64,000 bases of DNA from Nevskia sp. (GCA_021732745.1 JAKFUK010000001.1:198931-262930); one strand, 5' to 3'. Positions 25,961-35,317 are shown, counted from the stretch's first letter. The notes: generated by a model from the sequence alone, not told the origin. Program-made: numbers and translations.

Positions 25961-27658
25961 TCAAGCCCAGACCACCACTTCCCGCCGCGCCGCCCAGGCC
26001 TCGAACGCCGCCCCATAGCGCGCCTCCAGCGCCGCCCGCTTGACCTTGAACGTCGGCGTGACCATGCCGTTGTCGACGGTCCAGGCGTCCGGCACGACGA
26101 TCAGGCGGTCGAGGCGTTCGTGCGGGTCGAGCGTGGCGTTGACCTGTTCGCGGAGTGCTGCCAGCACCGATCCCACCGCGTCGCGACCGCCTTCCTCGGC
26201 ACACTTCGCCGCAGCGGCCGGTGACAGCATCAGCATCGCGAACGGTTGCGGGAAGCCGTTGCCGGCAACACAACACGCTTCGATGTAGCCGTGCGCGCCG
26301 AGCTTGTTCTCGATCTGCGACGGGGCCACGTACTTGCCCTTGGCGGTCTTGAAGGCTTCCTTGGCGCGGCCGGTGATCCGGAAATAGCCGTCGGCGTCGA
26401 TCTCGCCGACATCGCCGGTGCGGAAGTAGCCGTCGTCGGTCATCGCTTCCGCAGTCTTCGCCTCGTCCTTGTAATAGCCGATCATCTGGCCCGGCGATTT
26501 CACCAGCAGTTCGCTGTTGGCCGGATCGAGCCGGGCTTCAACCTCGAACGACGGCTGGCCGACGTAGCCGATGCGCCCGGCACCGGCGCTGGTGCGGTGC
26601 GATACCGCCATGTTTTCGGTCATGCCGTAGACCTCCAGCATGTCCAGGCCAAGATCGAGATACCACTGCTGGAGATCGGGCGGCATCGGCGCTGCGCCGA
26701 AGGTCGGAACGCGCACGGCATCGAGACCGAGCTGGCTCAGGATCTGCTTGCGCACCAGCGGCCCTTTCTCGGGGTCGGCCAGCATCGCCGCCAGTTGCGG
26801 CTGCGGAATCTTCGCGTTGATCGCCTGCCGGAACTTGGTCCACAGGCGCGGCACCGAGAGGAAGAAAGTCGGACGGGCGCGTTGCAAGTCGGCAGTGAAA
26901 GTCTCCAGCCCGAGCGAGAACCAGACCCGCATGCCGGCCGTCAGCGAGTGCATTTCCGAGGCGACCCGATCGGCGACATGCGCCAGCGGCAAATAGGACA
27001 GCACGCGGTCGTCCGGCGTGGCGTTGTAGGCCAGCTTCAGTGCGTAGCCGGACACCGCCAGCGCCCGGAAGTGATGCATCACGCCCTTCGGCAGGCCGGT
27101 GGTGCCGGAGGTGTAGATGATCGTCGCCAGTTCTTCCGCGCCGCGATCCGGCGGATTCGGCAGCGGCGCATGGCGTGCGACCAGGGCCTGCCATTCGTCG
27201 GCGGCACGGTCGTTCGGCAGCGGCGCGCCTGCGGTCGGCAGGCGGATCACATCGAGCGTGGCCGGGATGCCGGTCAGCATCGCGGCGCGGTCGCTGGAAT
27301 CGAGCTGGCCGACGAACACTGCCTTCGCTTCCGCATGTTCGAGCACGTAGCGCACCGATTCGCCGGTCAGCGACGGATAGATCGGCACTGAAACATGACC
27401 GGCCAGCCAGATCGCGAAATCGGCCATGTACCACCAGGCGCTGTTCTTCGACAGGATGGCAATCCGGGACCCCGCCGGCCAGCCTTGCGCGTGCAGGTGC
27501 GCGGCCATGCGGTGCGCGGTGTCGGAGACTTCGGCCCAGGTGAAGTCTCGGCACTCGCCGGAGGCGGTCGGCTGGCTCAGGTAGATCGCGTCGGGCGTGG
27601 TCGCTGTCCAGTGCGCGAGGCGCTTCAGCGGCAGATATTGGTCGATGGTGGCGAACAT
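25961..27658 (-). CDS. Long-chain acyl-CoA synthetase (AMP-binding family)
   Basis: A 565-residue adenylate-forming enzyme that activates a fatty acid to acyl-CoA through an acyl-AMP. Motifs: P-loop-like TIIYTSGTTGLPKGVMH, LSYLPLAHVADR, VYGMTENMAVSHR, the ATP-ribose Asp in DGYFRTGDVG, and DGYFRITGRAKEAFKTAKGKYV with the hinge and catalytic Lys. It is closest in style to the long-chain FAA1/FadD15 group (membrane-peripheral). The start at 27658 has GAGG 8 nt upstream; the nine residues before it in the longer frame are unlikely. It is divergent from the TetR gene at 27800, which may regulate it. Confidence 0.9.
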   Translation of the reverse strand: MFATIDQYLPLKRLAHWTATTPDAIYLSQPTASGECRDFTWAEVSDTAHRMAAHLHAQGWPAGSRIAILSKNSAWWYMADFAIWLAGHVSVPIYPSLTGESVRYVLEHAEAKAVFVGQLDSSDRAAMLTGIPATLDVIRLPTAGAPLPNDRAADEWQALVARHAPLPNPPDRGAEELATIIYTSGTTGLPKGVMHHFRALAVSGYALKLAYNATPDDRVLSYLPLAHVADRVASEMHSLTAGMRVWFSLGLETFTADLQRARPTFFLSVPRLWTKFRQAINAKIPQPQLAAMLADPEKGPLVRKQILSQLGLDAVRVPTFGAAPMPPDLQQWYLDLGLDMLEVYGMTENMAVSHRTSAGAGRIGYVGQPSFEVEARLDPANSELLVKSPGQMIGYYKDEAKTAEAMTDDGYFRTGDVGEIDADGYFRITGRAKEAFKTAKGKYVAPSQIENKLGAHGYIEACCVAGNGFPQPFAMLMLSPAAAAKCAEEGGRDAVGSVLAALREQVNATLDPHERLDRLIVVPDAWTVDNGMVTPTFKVKRAALEARYGAAFEAWAARREVVVWA

Positions 27659-27731
27659 GGCGTAGTCCTCGGAATCGCCGCGCATTCAAGCACGGAAGGC
27701 GTTGTTCCGGGCGTCGGATGCGCCCTTCGTA

Positions 27732-27775
27732 TTGACAGCGCCGCGACCACGCTTGATTATGGACCGATCAGTCCA
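27732..27775 (+). promoter_or_regulatory. Near-consensus promoter with overlapping palindromic operator
   Basis: TTGACA (27732-27737), a 17-bp spacer and GATTAT (27755-27760) form a strong sigma-70-type promoter. Directly after it, 27760-27775 reads TGGACCGATCAGTCCA, a palindrome symmetric at 14 of 16 positions that would cover the transcription start. This layout suggests autorepression by the TetR protein encoded 25 bp downstream. The acyl-CoA synthetase starts on the other strand about 75 bp away and could share the operator. Confidence 0.65.
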
Positions 27776-27799
27776 GAACGCAGGAATCACGCTCGAAAA

Positions 27800-28381
27800 A
27801 TGGTTCGCCCCCGCGCATTCGATGAAGACCATGTGTTGCGTCTTGCGCTCGATGTGTTCTGGGCCAAGGGCTACAACGCCTCGTCGATGACCGATCTGCT
27901 GGAAGCCACGCATCTGAGCAAGAGCAGCCTCTACGCAAGCTTCGGCAGCAAGCAGGCCTTGATCGTCGAAACGCTGCGCTGCTACGGCGATTACCTGATG
28001 AGCGGCCCGCTCGCCGCGCTCGGAAAACCGGATGCCAGCCGTGCGGAAATCGAAGAGGCGCTGCGGACCTCGGTGGCCGTGGCCAAAACGCCAAGCGGCG
28101 AGCGCGGCTGCTTCGTCAACAACTGCATGATCGAAGTCGCACCGCACGACCCGGAAGTGATGGCAGGCGTGTTCGAGGTGATGCTGAGGCTGGAAGGTCG
28201 GCTGGTCGAGGCAGTGTCGCGCGGTCAGCAGGAAGGCTCGATCACCCGCGCTGAATCGGCGACCTCGCTCGCCCGCTTCATCGTCAACACGCTGGCCGGC
28301 ATCAACCTCGCCGCCAAGTCGAAACCGGATCGCGAACGGCTGGACAGCATTGTCCGCGTAGCGCTGCGCGCACTCGATTGA
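27800..28381 (+). CDS. TetR/AcrR-family transcriptional regulator
   Basis: A 193-residue repressor. Helix-turn-helix at residues about 8-55: HVLRLALDVFWAKGYNASSM, DLLEATHLSKSSLYASFGSK. The C-terminal domain has the SGERGCFVNNCMIEVAPHDP segment typical of the NemR/TetR_C subgroup that often controls electrophile-detoxification genes. That fits the following peroxiredoxin-like, GST and old-yellow-enzyme genes. The cysteines in GCFVNNC could be sensing residues (inference). It is preceded by the promoter/operator at 27732-27775. Confidence 0.88.
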   Translation: MVRPRAFDEDHVLRLALDVFWAKGYNASSMTDLLEATHLSKSSLYASFGSKQALIVETLRCYGDYLMSGPLAALGKPDASRAEIEEALRTSVAVAKTPSGERGCFVNNCMIEVAPHDPEVMAGVFEVMLRLEGRLVEAVSRGQQEGSITRAESATSLARFIVNTLAGINLAAKSKPDRERLDSIVRVALRALD

Positions 28382-28407
28382 TCACCCCGAATACCCGGAG
28401 TCACCCC

Positions 28408-29253
28408 ATGAATCTGCTGAAATCCCTGTTCATCACCTTGTACATCTTCGCCGGCCTTGGCGGTCTCATCACGGCATTGCTGATGATCAGCGAGCAAGGC
28501 CTGATCTCGCCCTGGCTGGGCACAGCACTCGCCTGCGCCGGCCCGACCGTGTTCTTTTCGCACATCATGCTGATGCCCCGGGCACGCACCTCCGCGAACC
28601 TGAACATCGTCATTGCCGCCGGTGTGATCGGCACCTTGCTGAGCCTGCTGCTGCCGGGTGAGCCATCGGTTGCGGCAGTGGCAATTGCCGCTGCTGTCGG
28701 CTTGTTCGGTTCGCTGGTCTACGTGTTCTGGTATTCGCGCTTCGGAGCACCGGGCAACGCCGCCTTGACCGAAGGCGGCCGGCTGCCGGAATTCACGCTG
28801 GTCGAGCACGGCAAATCGTTCCGCACGGCGGAACTGACCGCGAAGCCCGCGTTGTGGATTTTCTACCGCGGCAACTGGTGCCCGCTGTGCGTGGCGCAGG
28901 TTCGCGAAATTGCCGCGCAGTACCGGGAACTGGCGCGGCGCGGTGTGGAGGTCTATCTGGTCAGCCCGCAGTCGGAAAACGCCAGCCAGTCGCTGGCCAA
29001 GCAGATGGACGCGCCGATGCGTTTCATGACCGATGTCGGCAATCACGCCGCCGAAGCGCTGGGCATCAAGGTCAAGGATGGTCTGCCGGCGGGGTTCCAG
29101 GCGCTGGGTTATCCGTCCGACGTGCCACGTCCGACCGTGTTCATCACCGGTGCCGGCGGCCAGGTGATTTTCTGCGACATGACCGACAACTACCGCGTTC
29201 GCCCGGAACCCGCGACCTTCCTCGCGGTACTCGACCAGCACGCCATCGTCTGA
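28408..29253 (+). CDS. Membrane-anchored peroxiredoxin-like (AhpC/TSA) protein
   Basis: A 281-residue protein. Three or four transmembrane helices occupy residues 1-110. A thioredoxin-fold domain of the AhpC/TSA redoxin type follows: [18 protein letters not shown], then [19 protein letters not shown], with a Cys-x-x-Cys pair in place of the usual TPxC motif. It probably reduces peroxides or disulfides at the membrane. GGAG stands upstream of the chosen ATG (28408); the longer frame from 28378 overlaps the TetR stop. It lies in the same direction as TetR and GST. Confidence 0.82.
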   Translation: MNLLKSLFITLYIFAGLGGLITALLMISEQGLISPWLGTALACAGPTVFFSHIMLMPRARTSANLNIVIAAGVIGTLLSLLLPGEPSVAAVAIAAAVGLFGSLVYVFWYSRFGAPGNAALTEGGRLPEFTLVEHGKSFRTAELTAKPALWIFYRGNWCPLCVAQVREIAAQYRELARRGVEVYLVSPQSENASQSLAKQMDAPMRFMTDVGNHAAEALGIKVKDGLPAGFQALGYPSDVPRPTVFITGAGGQVIFCDMTDNYRVRPEPATFLAVLDQHAIV

Positions 29254-29284
29254 TTCATCCATCCACCACCACAGGAGCCGTCCG

Positions 29285-29971
29285 ATGATCGACCTCTACA
29301 CCTCCGCCACGCCGAACGGCTGGAAGGCGTCCATCACGCTTGAAGAACTGGGCGTCGACTACACCACCCAGGCCATTTCCCTGTCGAAAGGCGAGCAGAA
29401 GCTGCCGGGGTTTCTGAGCATCAACCCGAACGGCCGCATCCCGGCCATCGTCGATCGCGACGCGGGCGATTTCGCGGTGTTCGAATCGGGCGCGGTGATG
29501 ATCTATCTCGCCGAAAAATACGGCCGTCTGCTGCCGTCCGATCGCAAGGGCCGCTCGGCAGTGATCCAGTGGCTGATGTTCCAGATGGGCGGCGTTGGCC
29601 CGATGCAGGGTCAGGCCAATGTCTTTTTCCGCTACGCGCCGGAAAAGATTCCCTACGCCATCGAGCGCTATCAGACCGAAACCAAGCGTCTGTACAAGGT
29701 GCTTGACACCCGTCTGGCCGATCACGAATTCCTGGCTGGTGACTACTCGATTGCCGACATCGCCAACTGGTCCTGGGCCTCGATCCACTTCTGGGCCGGC
29801 GTCGACATCAGCGATCTGCCGCATCTGTCGCGCTGGATTCAGACCATCCGCGCCCGCCCGGCCGTGCAGCGCGGCATCGTGGTGCCGGAGCCGATCAACT
29901 TCGGCATTTCCGAAGAGGAACTGAAGAAGATGGCCCGGTCGATGCTGGTCACTCAGGCCGAGGCAGCCTGA
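29285..29971 (+). CDS. Glutathione S-transferase family protein (YfcG/Nu-class-like)
   Basis: A 228-residue GST. The N-terminal thioredoxin-like domain is [21 protein letters not shown], as residues 1-21, with [11 protein letters not shown] (cis-Pro) and [16 protein letters not shown] (glutathione gamma-glutamyl contact ES). The C-terminal helical domain contains [16 protein letters not shown], the N-capping box. Such enzymes act as glutathione-dependent disulfide reductases or conjugating enzymes. It lies 31 bp after the peroxiredoxin-like gene, with AGGAG before the ATG. Confidence 0.9.
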   Translation: MIDLYTSATPNGWKASITLEELGVDYTTQAISLSKGEQKLPGFLSINPNGRIPAIVDRDAGDFAVFESGAVMIYLAEKYGRLLPSDRKGRSAVIQWLMFQMGGVGPMQGQANVFFRYAPEKIPYAIERYQTETKRLYKVLDTRLADHEFLAGDYSIADIANWSWASIHFWAGVDISDLPHLSRWIQTIRARPAVQRGIVVPEPINFGISEEELKKMARSMLVTQAEAA

Positions 29972-30074
29972 TTCAGCACGGGAGCTGAACAGGGCACAGA
30001 GGTTGCGTCCGGATGGTGGTGACTGCGCGTAGCTGCTTACATCCACCATCTGTGTTCGCCATCGGAACCCCGTC

Positions 30075-31232
30075 ATGCCGCATCTGTTCAGCCCCTACAC
30101 GCTCAAGGGCGTGACCCTGCGCAATCGCATCGCCATGTCGCCGATGACCATGTACCGGTCGGTCGACGGCGAGATGAACGATTTCCACATCATGCTGATG
30201 GGCTCGCGCGCAGCGGGCGGCTTCGGGCTGATCTTTCCGGAACAGATCGCGATCACGCCGGACGGCCGCACCAGCGTTGGCTGCGCCGGCATCTGGAAGG
30301 ATGCGCAGATCGAAGGCCTGAAGCGGGTCACCACCATCATCAAGGAATTCGGTGCCGTACCAGCGATCCAGCTGGGCCACACCGGCCGCAAGGGCTCGGA
30401 GCTGAAACCCTGGGAAGGCGGTGCGCAGCTGGCACCGGATCATCCGGACGGCTGGCCGGTGATCGGACCATCGGCCGTGCCCTATGGCGGCCATCGGGTG
30501 TTTCCGGTGCACGAGATGAGCCGCGACGAGATCAAGTCCGTTCATCGCGCCTATGCCGATGCCGCACGCCGCGCCGTGGACGCCGGTTTCGAGTGGCTGG
30601 AAATGCACTTCGCCCACGGCTATCTCGGCTCCAGCTTTTTCTCGCCGCTGGCCAATCACAGGACTGACGAGTACGGCGGCAGCCTCGAAAACCGCATGCG
30701 TTTCCATCTGGAAGCGCTGGATGCCGTGCGCGCCGTCTGGCCGGAACGCTATCCGCTGACCATGCGTCTGGGCTCCGACGATCTGCACCCGAAAGGCGTG
30801 CAGTTCGACGATTCCATCGAAGCCGTTCGGATGATGAAGGACCACGGCCTGGACCTGGCTGACTTGAGCATCGGCTTCAACACCGACGAGATGACGGCCC
30901 CACCGTTCTCGGACTTGGGCTTCATGGTCGAGCGCACCGCCAGGGTGCGGCGCGAAGTCGGCATTCCGGTCGCCGCGAGCTGGAATCTGGGCCTGCCGCA
31001 GATGGCCGATGAAGTGATCCGCAAGGAACTGATCGACGTCGCCATGCTCGGCCGCCCGGCGCTGGCCAATCCGCACTGGCCGGTGTGGGCGGCGCGAGAA
31101 CTGGCGCACGAAGATCCGTTCTCGCTGGTGCCGGAAGACTGGGCCTGGTGGCTGCGCAACTTCCGCGCCCACGATTCCTGCATTGGCTGGCCGCCGCTGC
31201 CAGCCGCCGCGCCAGTGCTCAAAGTCGCCTGA
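30075..31232 (+). CDS. NADH:flavin oxidoreductase / old yellow enzyme (YqjM-like)
   Basis: A 385-residue FMN-dependent TIM-barrel ene-reductase. Seen: LFSPYTLKGVTLRNRIAMSPM, the substrate-anion pair region IQLGHTGRKGSE, and the long signature FAHGYLGSSFFSPLANHRTD followed by YGGSLENRMRF. A C-terminal phosphate-binding strand follows (DVAMLGRPALANPHWP). It would reduce activated double bonds with NAD(P)H. It ends the putative electrophile-stress group started by the TetR gene. A gap of about 100 bp before it holds a small hairpin (TTCAGC/GCTGAA), so it may have its own promoter. Confidence 0.9.
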   Translation: MPHLFSPYTLKGVTLRNRIAMSPMTMYRSVDGEMNDFHIMLMGSRAAGGFGLIFPEQIAITPDGRTSVGCAGIWKDAQIEGLKRVTTIIKEFGAVPAIQLGHTGRKGSELKPWEGGAQLAPDHPDGWPVIGPSAVPYGGHRVFPVHEMSRDEIKSVHRAYADAARRAVDAGFEWLEMHFAHGYLGSSFFSPLANHRTDEYGGSLENRMRFHLEALDAVRAVWPERYPLTMRLGSDDLHPKGVQFDDSIEAVRMMKDHGLDLADLSIGFNTDEMTAPPFSDLGFMVERTARVRREVGIPVAASWNLGLPQMADEVIRKELIDVAMLGRPALANPHWPVWAARELAHEDPFSLVPEDWAWWLRNFRAHDSCIGWPPLPAAAPVLKVA

Positions 31233-31247
31233 ATCGGGCCTTGCGCA

Positions 31248-31505
31248 TCAACCCAATAACGCTTTTACCTTGGCGATGTACTTGTTCATCGCTTCATCCG
31301 GCTTGATGCCCTTGAGCTTGGCCCAGGCGTCGTATTTGGCGCGGCCGACCATGTCGAGCATGCCGGGACGAGGGCCGGTGGCGTCGCCGCTGGAACCTTG
31401 CTTGAACAGCGAATAGAGCGTCAGCAGATCGTCGTTGCTGGGCTTCTTCGTCAGCGTCTTGACGTCTTTCTGGGCTTGCTCGAACAGCGCTTTGACATCG
31501 GTCAT
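31248..31505 (-). CDS. Acyl-CoA-binding protein
   Basis: An 85-residue four-helix ACBP that binds medium- and long-chain acyl-CoA esters in the cytosol. Family residues: LTLYSLFKQGSSGDATGPRPG, then GRAKYDAWAKLKGI near residue 50 and MNKYIAKV near the end. AAGGAG lies 7 nt before the ATG. Common in eukaryotes and patchy in bacteria. Its stop lies 15 bp from the convergent old-yellow-enzyme gene. Confidence 0.93.
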   Translation of the reverse strand: MTDVKALFEQAQKDVKTLTKKPSNDDLLTLYSLFKQGSSGDATGPRPGMLDMVGRAKYDAWAKLKGIKPDEAMNKYIAKVKALLG

Positions 31506-31549
31506 GGCCGACTCCTTATTTAGTGTGGTGCGGGATCAGTGAACAACTG

Positions 31550-31579
31550 TTTATAGCAGTGCAGCAACGGACGGCTCAA
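31550..31579 (-). promoter_or_regulatory. Probable promoter of the acyl-CoA-binding protein gene
   Basis: On the minus strand TTGAGC (31579-31574), an 18-bp spacer and TATAAA (31555-31550) precede the ACBP start by about 45 nt. It lies in the AT-rich gap between the folA stop and the ACBP gene, so ACBP is probably transcribed separately from folA. Confidence 0.5.
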
Positions 31580-31582
31580 GCT

Positions 31583-32077
31583 TCACGCTGACTCCGGTCT
31601 GCGCTCGAAAGTCACGAAGCGGAATGGAAAGGCGTGGCGTTCATCGACGGCGTGCGTGGCCGAGTCGGTCTCGATCCAGTCGGCAGCATCGAAGGCCGGA
31701 AACCAGGTATCGCCGTCGACATCGGTCTGGACTTCGGTCAGCTCCAGCCGGGTGGCGATGGCCAGAGTCTGGCGATACAACTCGGCACCGCCGATGACCA
31801 TCAGTTCGCGGTTCTGCGCTGCGTTCAGTGCCTGATCGAGGGTCGCGAACACGGTCGCACCGACCGGCTTGAACGCCCCGTCGCGGCTCAGCACCCAGTT
31901 GTCGCGATCCGGCAGCGGCCGGCCGAGCGAATCCCAGGTCTTGCGGCCCATCAGCACAGTCTTGCCGAGGGTCAAACGCTTGAAACGCTTGAGGTCGTCC
32001 GGCATGCGCCAGGGCAGATCGCCGTTGCGGCCGATCACGCGGTTGGCGGCAAGGGCGGCGATCAGCGTGAGATTCAC
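31583..32077 (-). CDS. folA: Dihydrofolate reductase
   Basis: A 164-residue DHFR that reduces dihydrofolate with NADPH. Seen: NRVIGRNGDLPWRMPDDLKRF with the catalytic acidic Asp, GKTVLMGRKTWDSLGRPLP (NADPH and folate contacts), and LMVIGGAELYRQTL. The start is GTG at 32077, overlapping the stop of the hydrolase gene (GTGA); there is no ATG at the proper position. It lies close to thyA, which makes its dihydrofolate substrate. Confidence 0.94.
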   Translation of the reverse strand: MNLTLIAALAANRVIGRNGDLPWRMPDDLKRFKRLTLGKTVLMGRKTWDSLGRPLPDRDNWVLSRDGAFKPVGATVFATLDQALNAAQNRELMVIGGAELYRQTLAIATRLELTEVQTDVDGDTWFPAFDAADWIETDSATHAVDERHAFPFRFVTFERRPESA

Positions 32078-32922
32078 GGCGTTGCCGGTGCGGTTCGGTC
32101 GAGCACGTCGATGATCTCGCGGGTGACCAGATCGGGACGGTCCCAGAGCACGAAATGGCCCTGATCGGGCACCACCACGACTTTGCCGTTCGGCTTCGGC
32201 AGCACTTTTTCGGCATAGGCGGCGGTTTTCGGGTTGACCAGTTCGTCCTTGGCACCCTGCACCACCGTGATCGGCATTTTCAGGCTGGCCCAGCGCGGCG
32301 TCTGCTTTTCGAGCTCGCCGACCAGCACCATGATTTCGTCGTTCGACCAGGCAAATTCCTTCGGCGCGATGGCGCGCACCAGCCACAGGGTCATGGCTTC
32401 GTTGTACCAGCGCGGCTGCTCGGTGCCGGGGTCGATCGACGGTGCCACCAGCACCGCGCCGCGCACCTGTTGCGGGTAGCGCATCGCCAGTTCGGCACCA
32501 ATCGGCCCGCCCAGCGAATGACCGACAATCACCGTCGGCTTGCCGGGGCCTTCCAAAAGCGGTGCCAACAGCCGCGCCTGATCGGCCATCAGCGGTGCCA
32601 CCTTGCCGGGGTCGGATGCGCCGAAACCGGGACGGTCGACGGCGATCAGGGTGGCCCGCTTCTGCAATTCCGGGTCGGCCAGATAATGCGCCCAGGCTTT
32701 CCAGTCGCCCGGCGTGCCGTGCAGGAACACCACGCGCGCCGGGCCGCCATCGACCTGCCAGTAGTGGATGGTACGGTCGTCGATCCGGTACGTGTGCTCG
32801 ACCGGCCGTGGCGGCTTCGGGAATAGCTCGTCGATCGGCCCGCGCGGATACGGCGGGTTCTTGGCCAATGCCGCAGCACTCCAAAGTGCTACAAGTATCG
32901 GCAGCAAACGATTGAATTTCAT
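32074..32922 (-). CDS. Exported alpha/beta hydrolase
   Basis: A 282-residue protein: signal peptide (LLPILVALWSAAALAK), oxyanion region VVFLHGTPGDWKAW, nucleophile elbow GHSLGG, an acid within VVQGAKDELV, and the catalytic His in PDQGHFVLWDRP. A periplasmic or secreted esterase or peptidase is likely; the substrate is unknown. It sits between thyA and folA, with GTGA coupling to folA, an unusual guest in a folate pair. Confidence 0.88.
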   Translation of the reverse strand: MKFNRLLPILVALWSAAALAKNPPYPRGPIDELFPKPPRPVEHTYRIDDRTIHYWQVDGGPARVVFLHGTPGDWKAWAHYLADPELQKRATLIAVDRPGFGASDPGKVAPLMADQARLLAPLLEGPGKPTVIVGHSLGGPIGAELAMRYPQQVRGAVLVAPSIDPGTEQPRWYNEAMTLWLVRAIAPKEFAWSNDEIMVLVGELEKQTPRWASLKMPITVVQGAKDELVNPKTAAYAEKVLPKPNGKVVVVPDQGHFVLWDRPDLVTREIIDVLDRTAPATP

Positions 32923-32938
32923 GAATTTTCCGCAGCAG

Positions 32939-33733
32939 TCAAACAGCGACCGGGGCTTTGATGTGGGGATGCGGGTGGTAGTTGCTCAAAGTGAAATCCT
33001 CGAGCTTGAAGGCAAACAGATCGGTGACGGCCGGGTTGATGGTCATCGTTGGCAGCGGGTGCGGACTGCGGGTCAGCTGTAGCTGCGCCTGTTCGAGATG
33101 ATTCAGGTACAGGTGGCAATCGCCGCCAGTCCAGACGAAATCGCCGGGCTCAAGGCCCGTGACCTGGGCGATCATCAAGGTCAGCAGCGCGTAACTGGCG
33201 ATATTGAACGGCACGCCAAGGAAAATATCCGCACTGCGCTGGTAAAGCTGGCAACTCAGGCGGCCGTCTGCCACATAAAACTGGAACAGGGCGTGGCAGG
33301 GCATCAGCGCCATCTGGTCGAGTTCGGCGACGTTCCAGGCCGATACCAGCAATCTGCGCGAATCTGGCGTCTTTTTGATCTGATCGAGCAACTGCCTGAT
33401 CTGGTCGACATGGCGGCCGTCGGCCGTCGGCCAGGACCGCCACTGGCGGCCGTAGACCGGGCCGAGTTCGCCATTGGCATCGGCCCATTCGTCCCAGATC
33501 GACACGCCGTGTTCTTTCAGGAATGCGGTGTTGGTGTCGCCGCGCAGAAACCACAGCAGTTCCACCGCGATCGACTTCAGATGCAGCTTCTTGGTGGTGA
33601 GCATCGGAAAACCGGCGGCCAGATCGAAACGCATCTGGTGGCCGAAAATCGACCGGGTGCCGGTGCCGGTGCGGTCGCTCTTCTCGCAGCCTTTGTCGAG
33701 AACAAGCTGCATCAAATCAAGGTACTGGCGCAT
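32939..33733 (-). CDS. thyA: Thymidylate synthase
   Basis: A 264-residue ThyA that methylates dUMP to dTMP using methylenetetrahydrofolate. Seen: [20 protein letters not shown], the catalytic Cys in [12 protein letters not shown], the substrate arginines in [11 protein letters not shown] and [18 protein letters not shown], and the C-terminal IKAPVAV. The length equals the E. coli enzyme (264). It lies 4 bp downstream of lgt, the common lgt-thyA arrangement. Confidence 0.97.
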   Translation of the reverse strand: MRQYLDLMQLVLDKGCEKSDRTGTGTRSIFGHQMRFDLAAGFPMLTTKKLHLKSIAVELLWFLRGDTNTAFLKEHGVSIWDEWADANGELGPVYGRQWRSWPTADGRHVDQIRQLLDQIKKTPDSRRLLVSAWNVAELDQMALMPCHALFQFYVADGRLSCQLYQRSADIFLGVPFNIASYALLTLMIAQVTGLEPGDFVWTGGDCHLYLNHLEQAQLQLTRSPHPLPTMTINPAVTDLFAFKLEDFTLSNYHPHPHIKAPVAV

Positions 33734-33737
33734 CTTC

Positions 33738-34547
33738 TTAAACCTGATTCCGGCGGTAGCCGATGATCATGAAAGCGCTGCCTGCCACCAGCATCGGCAA
33801 GCACAATTGCATGCCCATCGTGAACCAGCCGGTCCCGTACAGATAGCCGAGCTGGCTGTCCGGCACGCGGACGAACTCGACGGCAAAGCGGAACGCGCCG
33901 TAGAGGATCAGGAACAGGCCGCTGATGGCCATGCGCGGGCGCGGTTTCGAGCCGAACCACCACAGGATCGCCAGCATCGCCGCCCCTTCAAGGCCGGCTT
34001 CGTAAAGCATGCTCGGGTGACGGGCAATGCCGTCGCCGATCTTCGGAAAGACCATGCCCCAGGGCAGCGTGGTCGGCGCGCCGTACAGCTCGCCGTTGAT
34101 GAAATTGCCGATCCGGCCGGTCAGCAGGCCCCAGGGCACGGTCACGGCGATGAAGTCGGTGACGGTCCAGAAGCTCAATTTGTTCTGGATCGCGTAGACC
34201 TGCATCGCCACCAGCACGCCGACCAGCCCGCCGTGGAAGGACATGCCGCCTTCCCAGATGCGGAATATCACCAGCGGATCCTTCAAGAAAACCAGATCGC
34301 CGCTGCTGTCGACGTTATAAAAGAAGGTGTAGCCGATGCGGCCGCCGAGAATCACGCCGATCACGCCGTAGAACAGCACGTCGGAGATGCGCTCGGAGGT
34401 CCAGTAGCTGAGCCAGGGATAACGCCCGCGCCGCGTGCCGAGCCAGTAAAAACCGGCAAAGCCGAGCAGATAGGTGATCCCGTACCAGTGGATCTTGACC
34501 GGCCCGAGCGCGAGCGCGACCGGGTTGAAATCGGGGTGCACGAGCAT
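33738..34547 (-). CDS. lgt: Prolipoprotein diacylglyceryl transferase
   Basis: A 269-residue inner-membrane enzyme that attaches diacylglycerol to the lipobox cysteine of prolipoproteins. Seen: [40 protein letters not shown] (essential His), and the Lgt signature [13 protein letters not shown], plus seven hydrophobic helices. It is transcribed with thyA. Confidence 0.96.
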   Translation of the reverse strand: MLVHPDFNPVALALGPVKIHWYGITYLLGFAGFYWLGTRRGRYPWLSYWTSERISDVLFYGVIGVILGGRIGYTFFYNVDSSGDLVFLKDPLVIFRIWEGGMSFHGGLVGVLVAMQVYAIQNKLSFWTVTDFIAVTVPWGLLTGRIGNFINGELYGAPTTLPWGMVFPKIGDGIARHPSMLYEAGLEGAAMLAILWWFGSKPRPRMAISGLFLILYGAFRFAVEFVRVPDSQLGYLYGTGWFTMGMQLCLPMLVAGSAFMIIGYRRNQV

Positions 34548-34729
34548 CGGCAGGTGGCGGGAAACGAGGGGAACTGCCGAAGCTTAGCGGGTTTGCAGCA
34601 AGGCCCTCCATCGGCCGTCATCGGTGAAACGCAGCAATCGGGCTACACGTCGAAACGACCGATAATCCCGGCTTGCCGCGTTGCAATGGCACTCCTACCA
34701 TCGACCACTGATCCAGGAGAAACGCCGCA

Positions 34730-35317
34730 GTGCCCCGCAAGTCGCCCGCAACCAGCAAAAGTGAAAAAACCCGCCAGCGGATACTGTCGGTGGCCGCCGC
34801 TGCCTACCGCGAATGCGGAGTCGAAGGGATCGGCGTTCGCGAAATCATGGAGCGGGCCGGCCTCACCCAGGGCGGCTTCTATTCCCACTTCACAGACAAG
34901 CAGGCCTTGTTTCGGGAAGCCTGCGGCCATGCCATCGGGCAGACCGCAGCTCGCTTCGTGGTCACTGTCGACGACAGCGTCCAGCAGCCGCAGTCGTTCA
35001 TCGACCTCTACCTGAGCGCCTGGCATCGCGACAATCCGCAGGAAGGCTGTTTCGTCGCGGCCCTGGGCAGCGAGATGGCACGCGCCGATTTCGATCAGCG
35101 TCTGGCCTTCGGACGCGGCGCTTCGGAAACCGTGATCCGCCTCACGCCCTACATGGAAGGTGCGGACGCCAGTGAACGGTCCCGCCGCGCTGCCTTGATG
35201 GTGTCGGCGATGGCTGGCGTGCTGACCGTTGCCCGCACGCTGGCCGGGACGCCGATGAGCGACGGCCTGCTGGCCGATGCCCGACGCTTTTTCCTGGACA
35301 GCTTCGCCCGCCAATGA
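34730..35317 (+). CDS. TetR/AcrR-family transcriptional regulator
   Basis: A 195-residue regulator with a helix-turn-helix at residues about 12-60 (KTRQRILSVAAAAYRECGVEG, then EIMERAGLTQGGFYSHFTDKQAL, both abridged). The LTQGGFYSHF recognition helix and the GCFVAALGSEMARAD segment are typical of the AcrR-like TetR_C subgroup. The start is GTG, with AGGAG about 10 nt upstream. It diverges from lgt and converges on rlmI; the target is not evident. Confidence 0.88.
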   Translation: MPRKSPATSKSEKTRQRILSVAAAAYRECGVEGIGVREIMERAGLTQGGFYSHFTDKQALFREACGHAIGQTAARFVVTVDDSVQQPQSFIDLYLSAWHRDNPQEGCFVAALGSEMARADFDQRLAFGRGASETVIRLTPYMEGADASERSRRAALMVSAMAGVLTVARTLAGTPMSDGLLADARRFFLDSFARQ

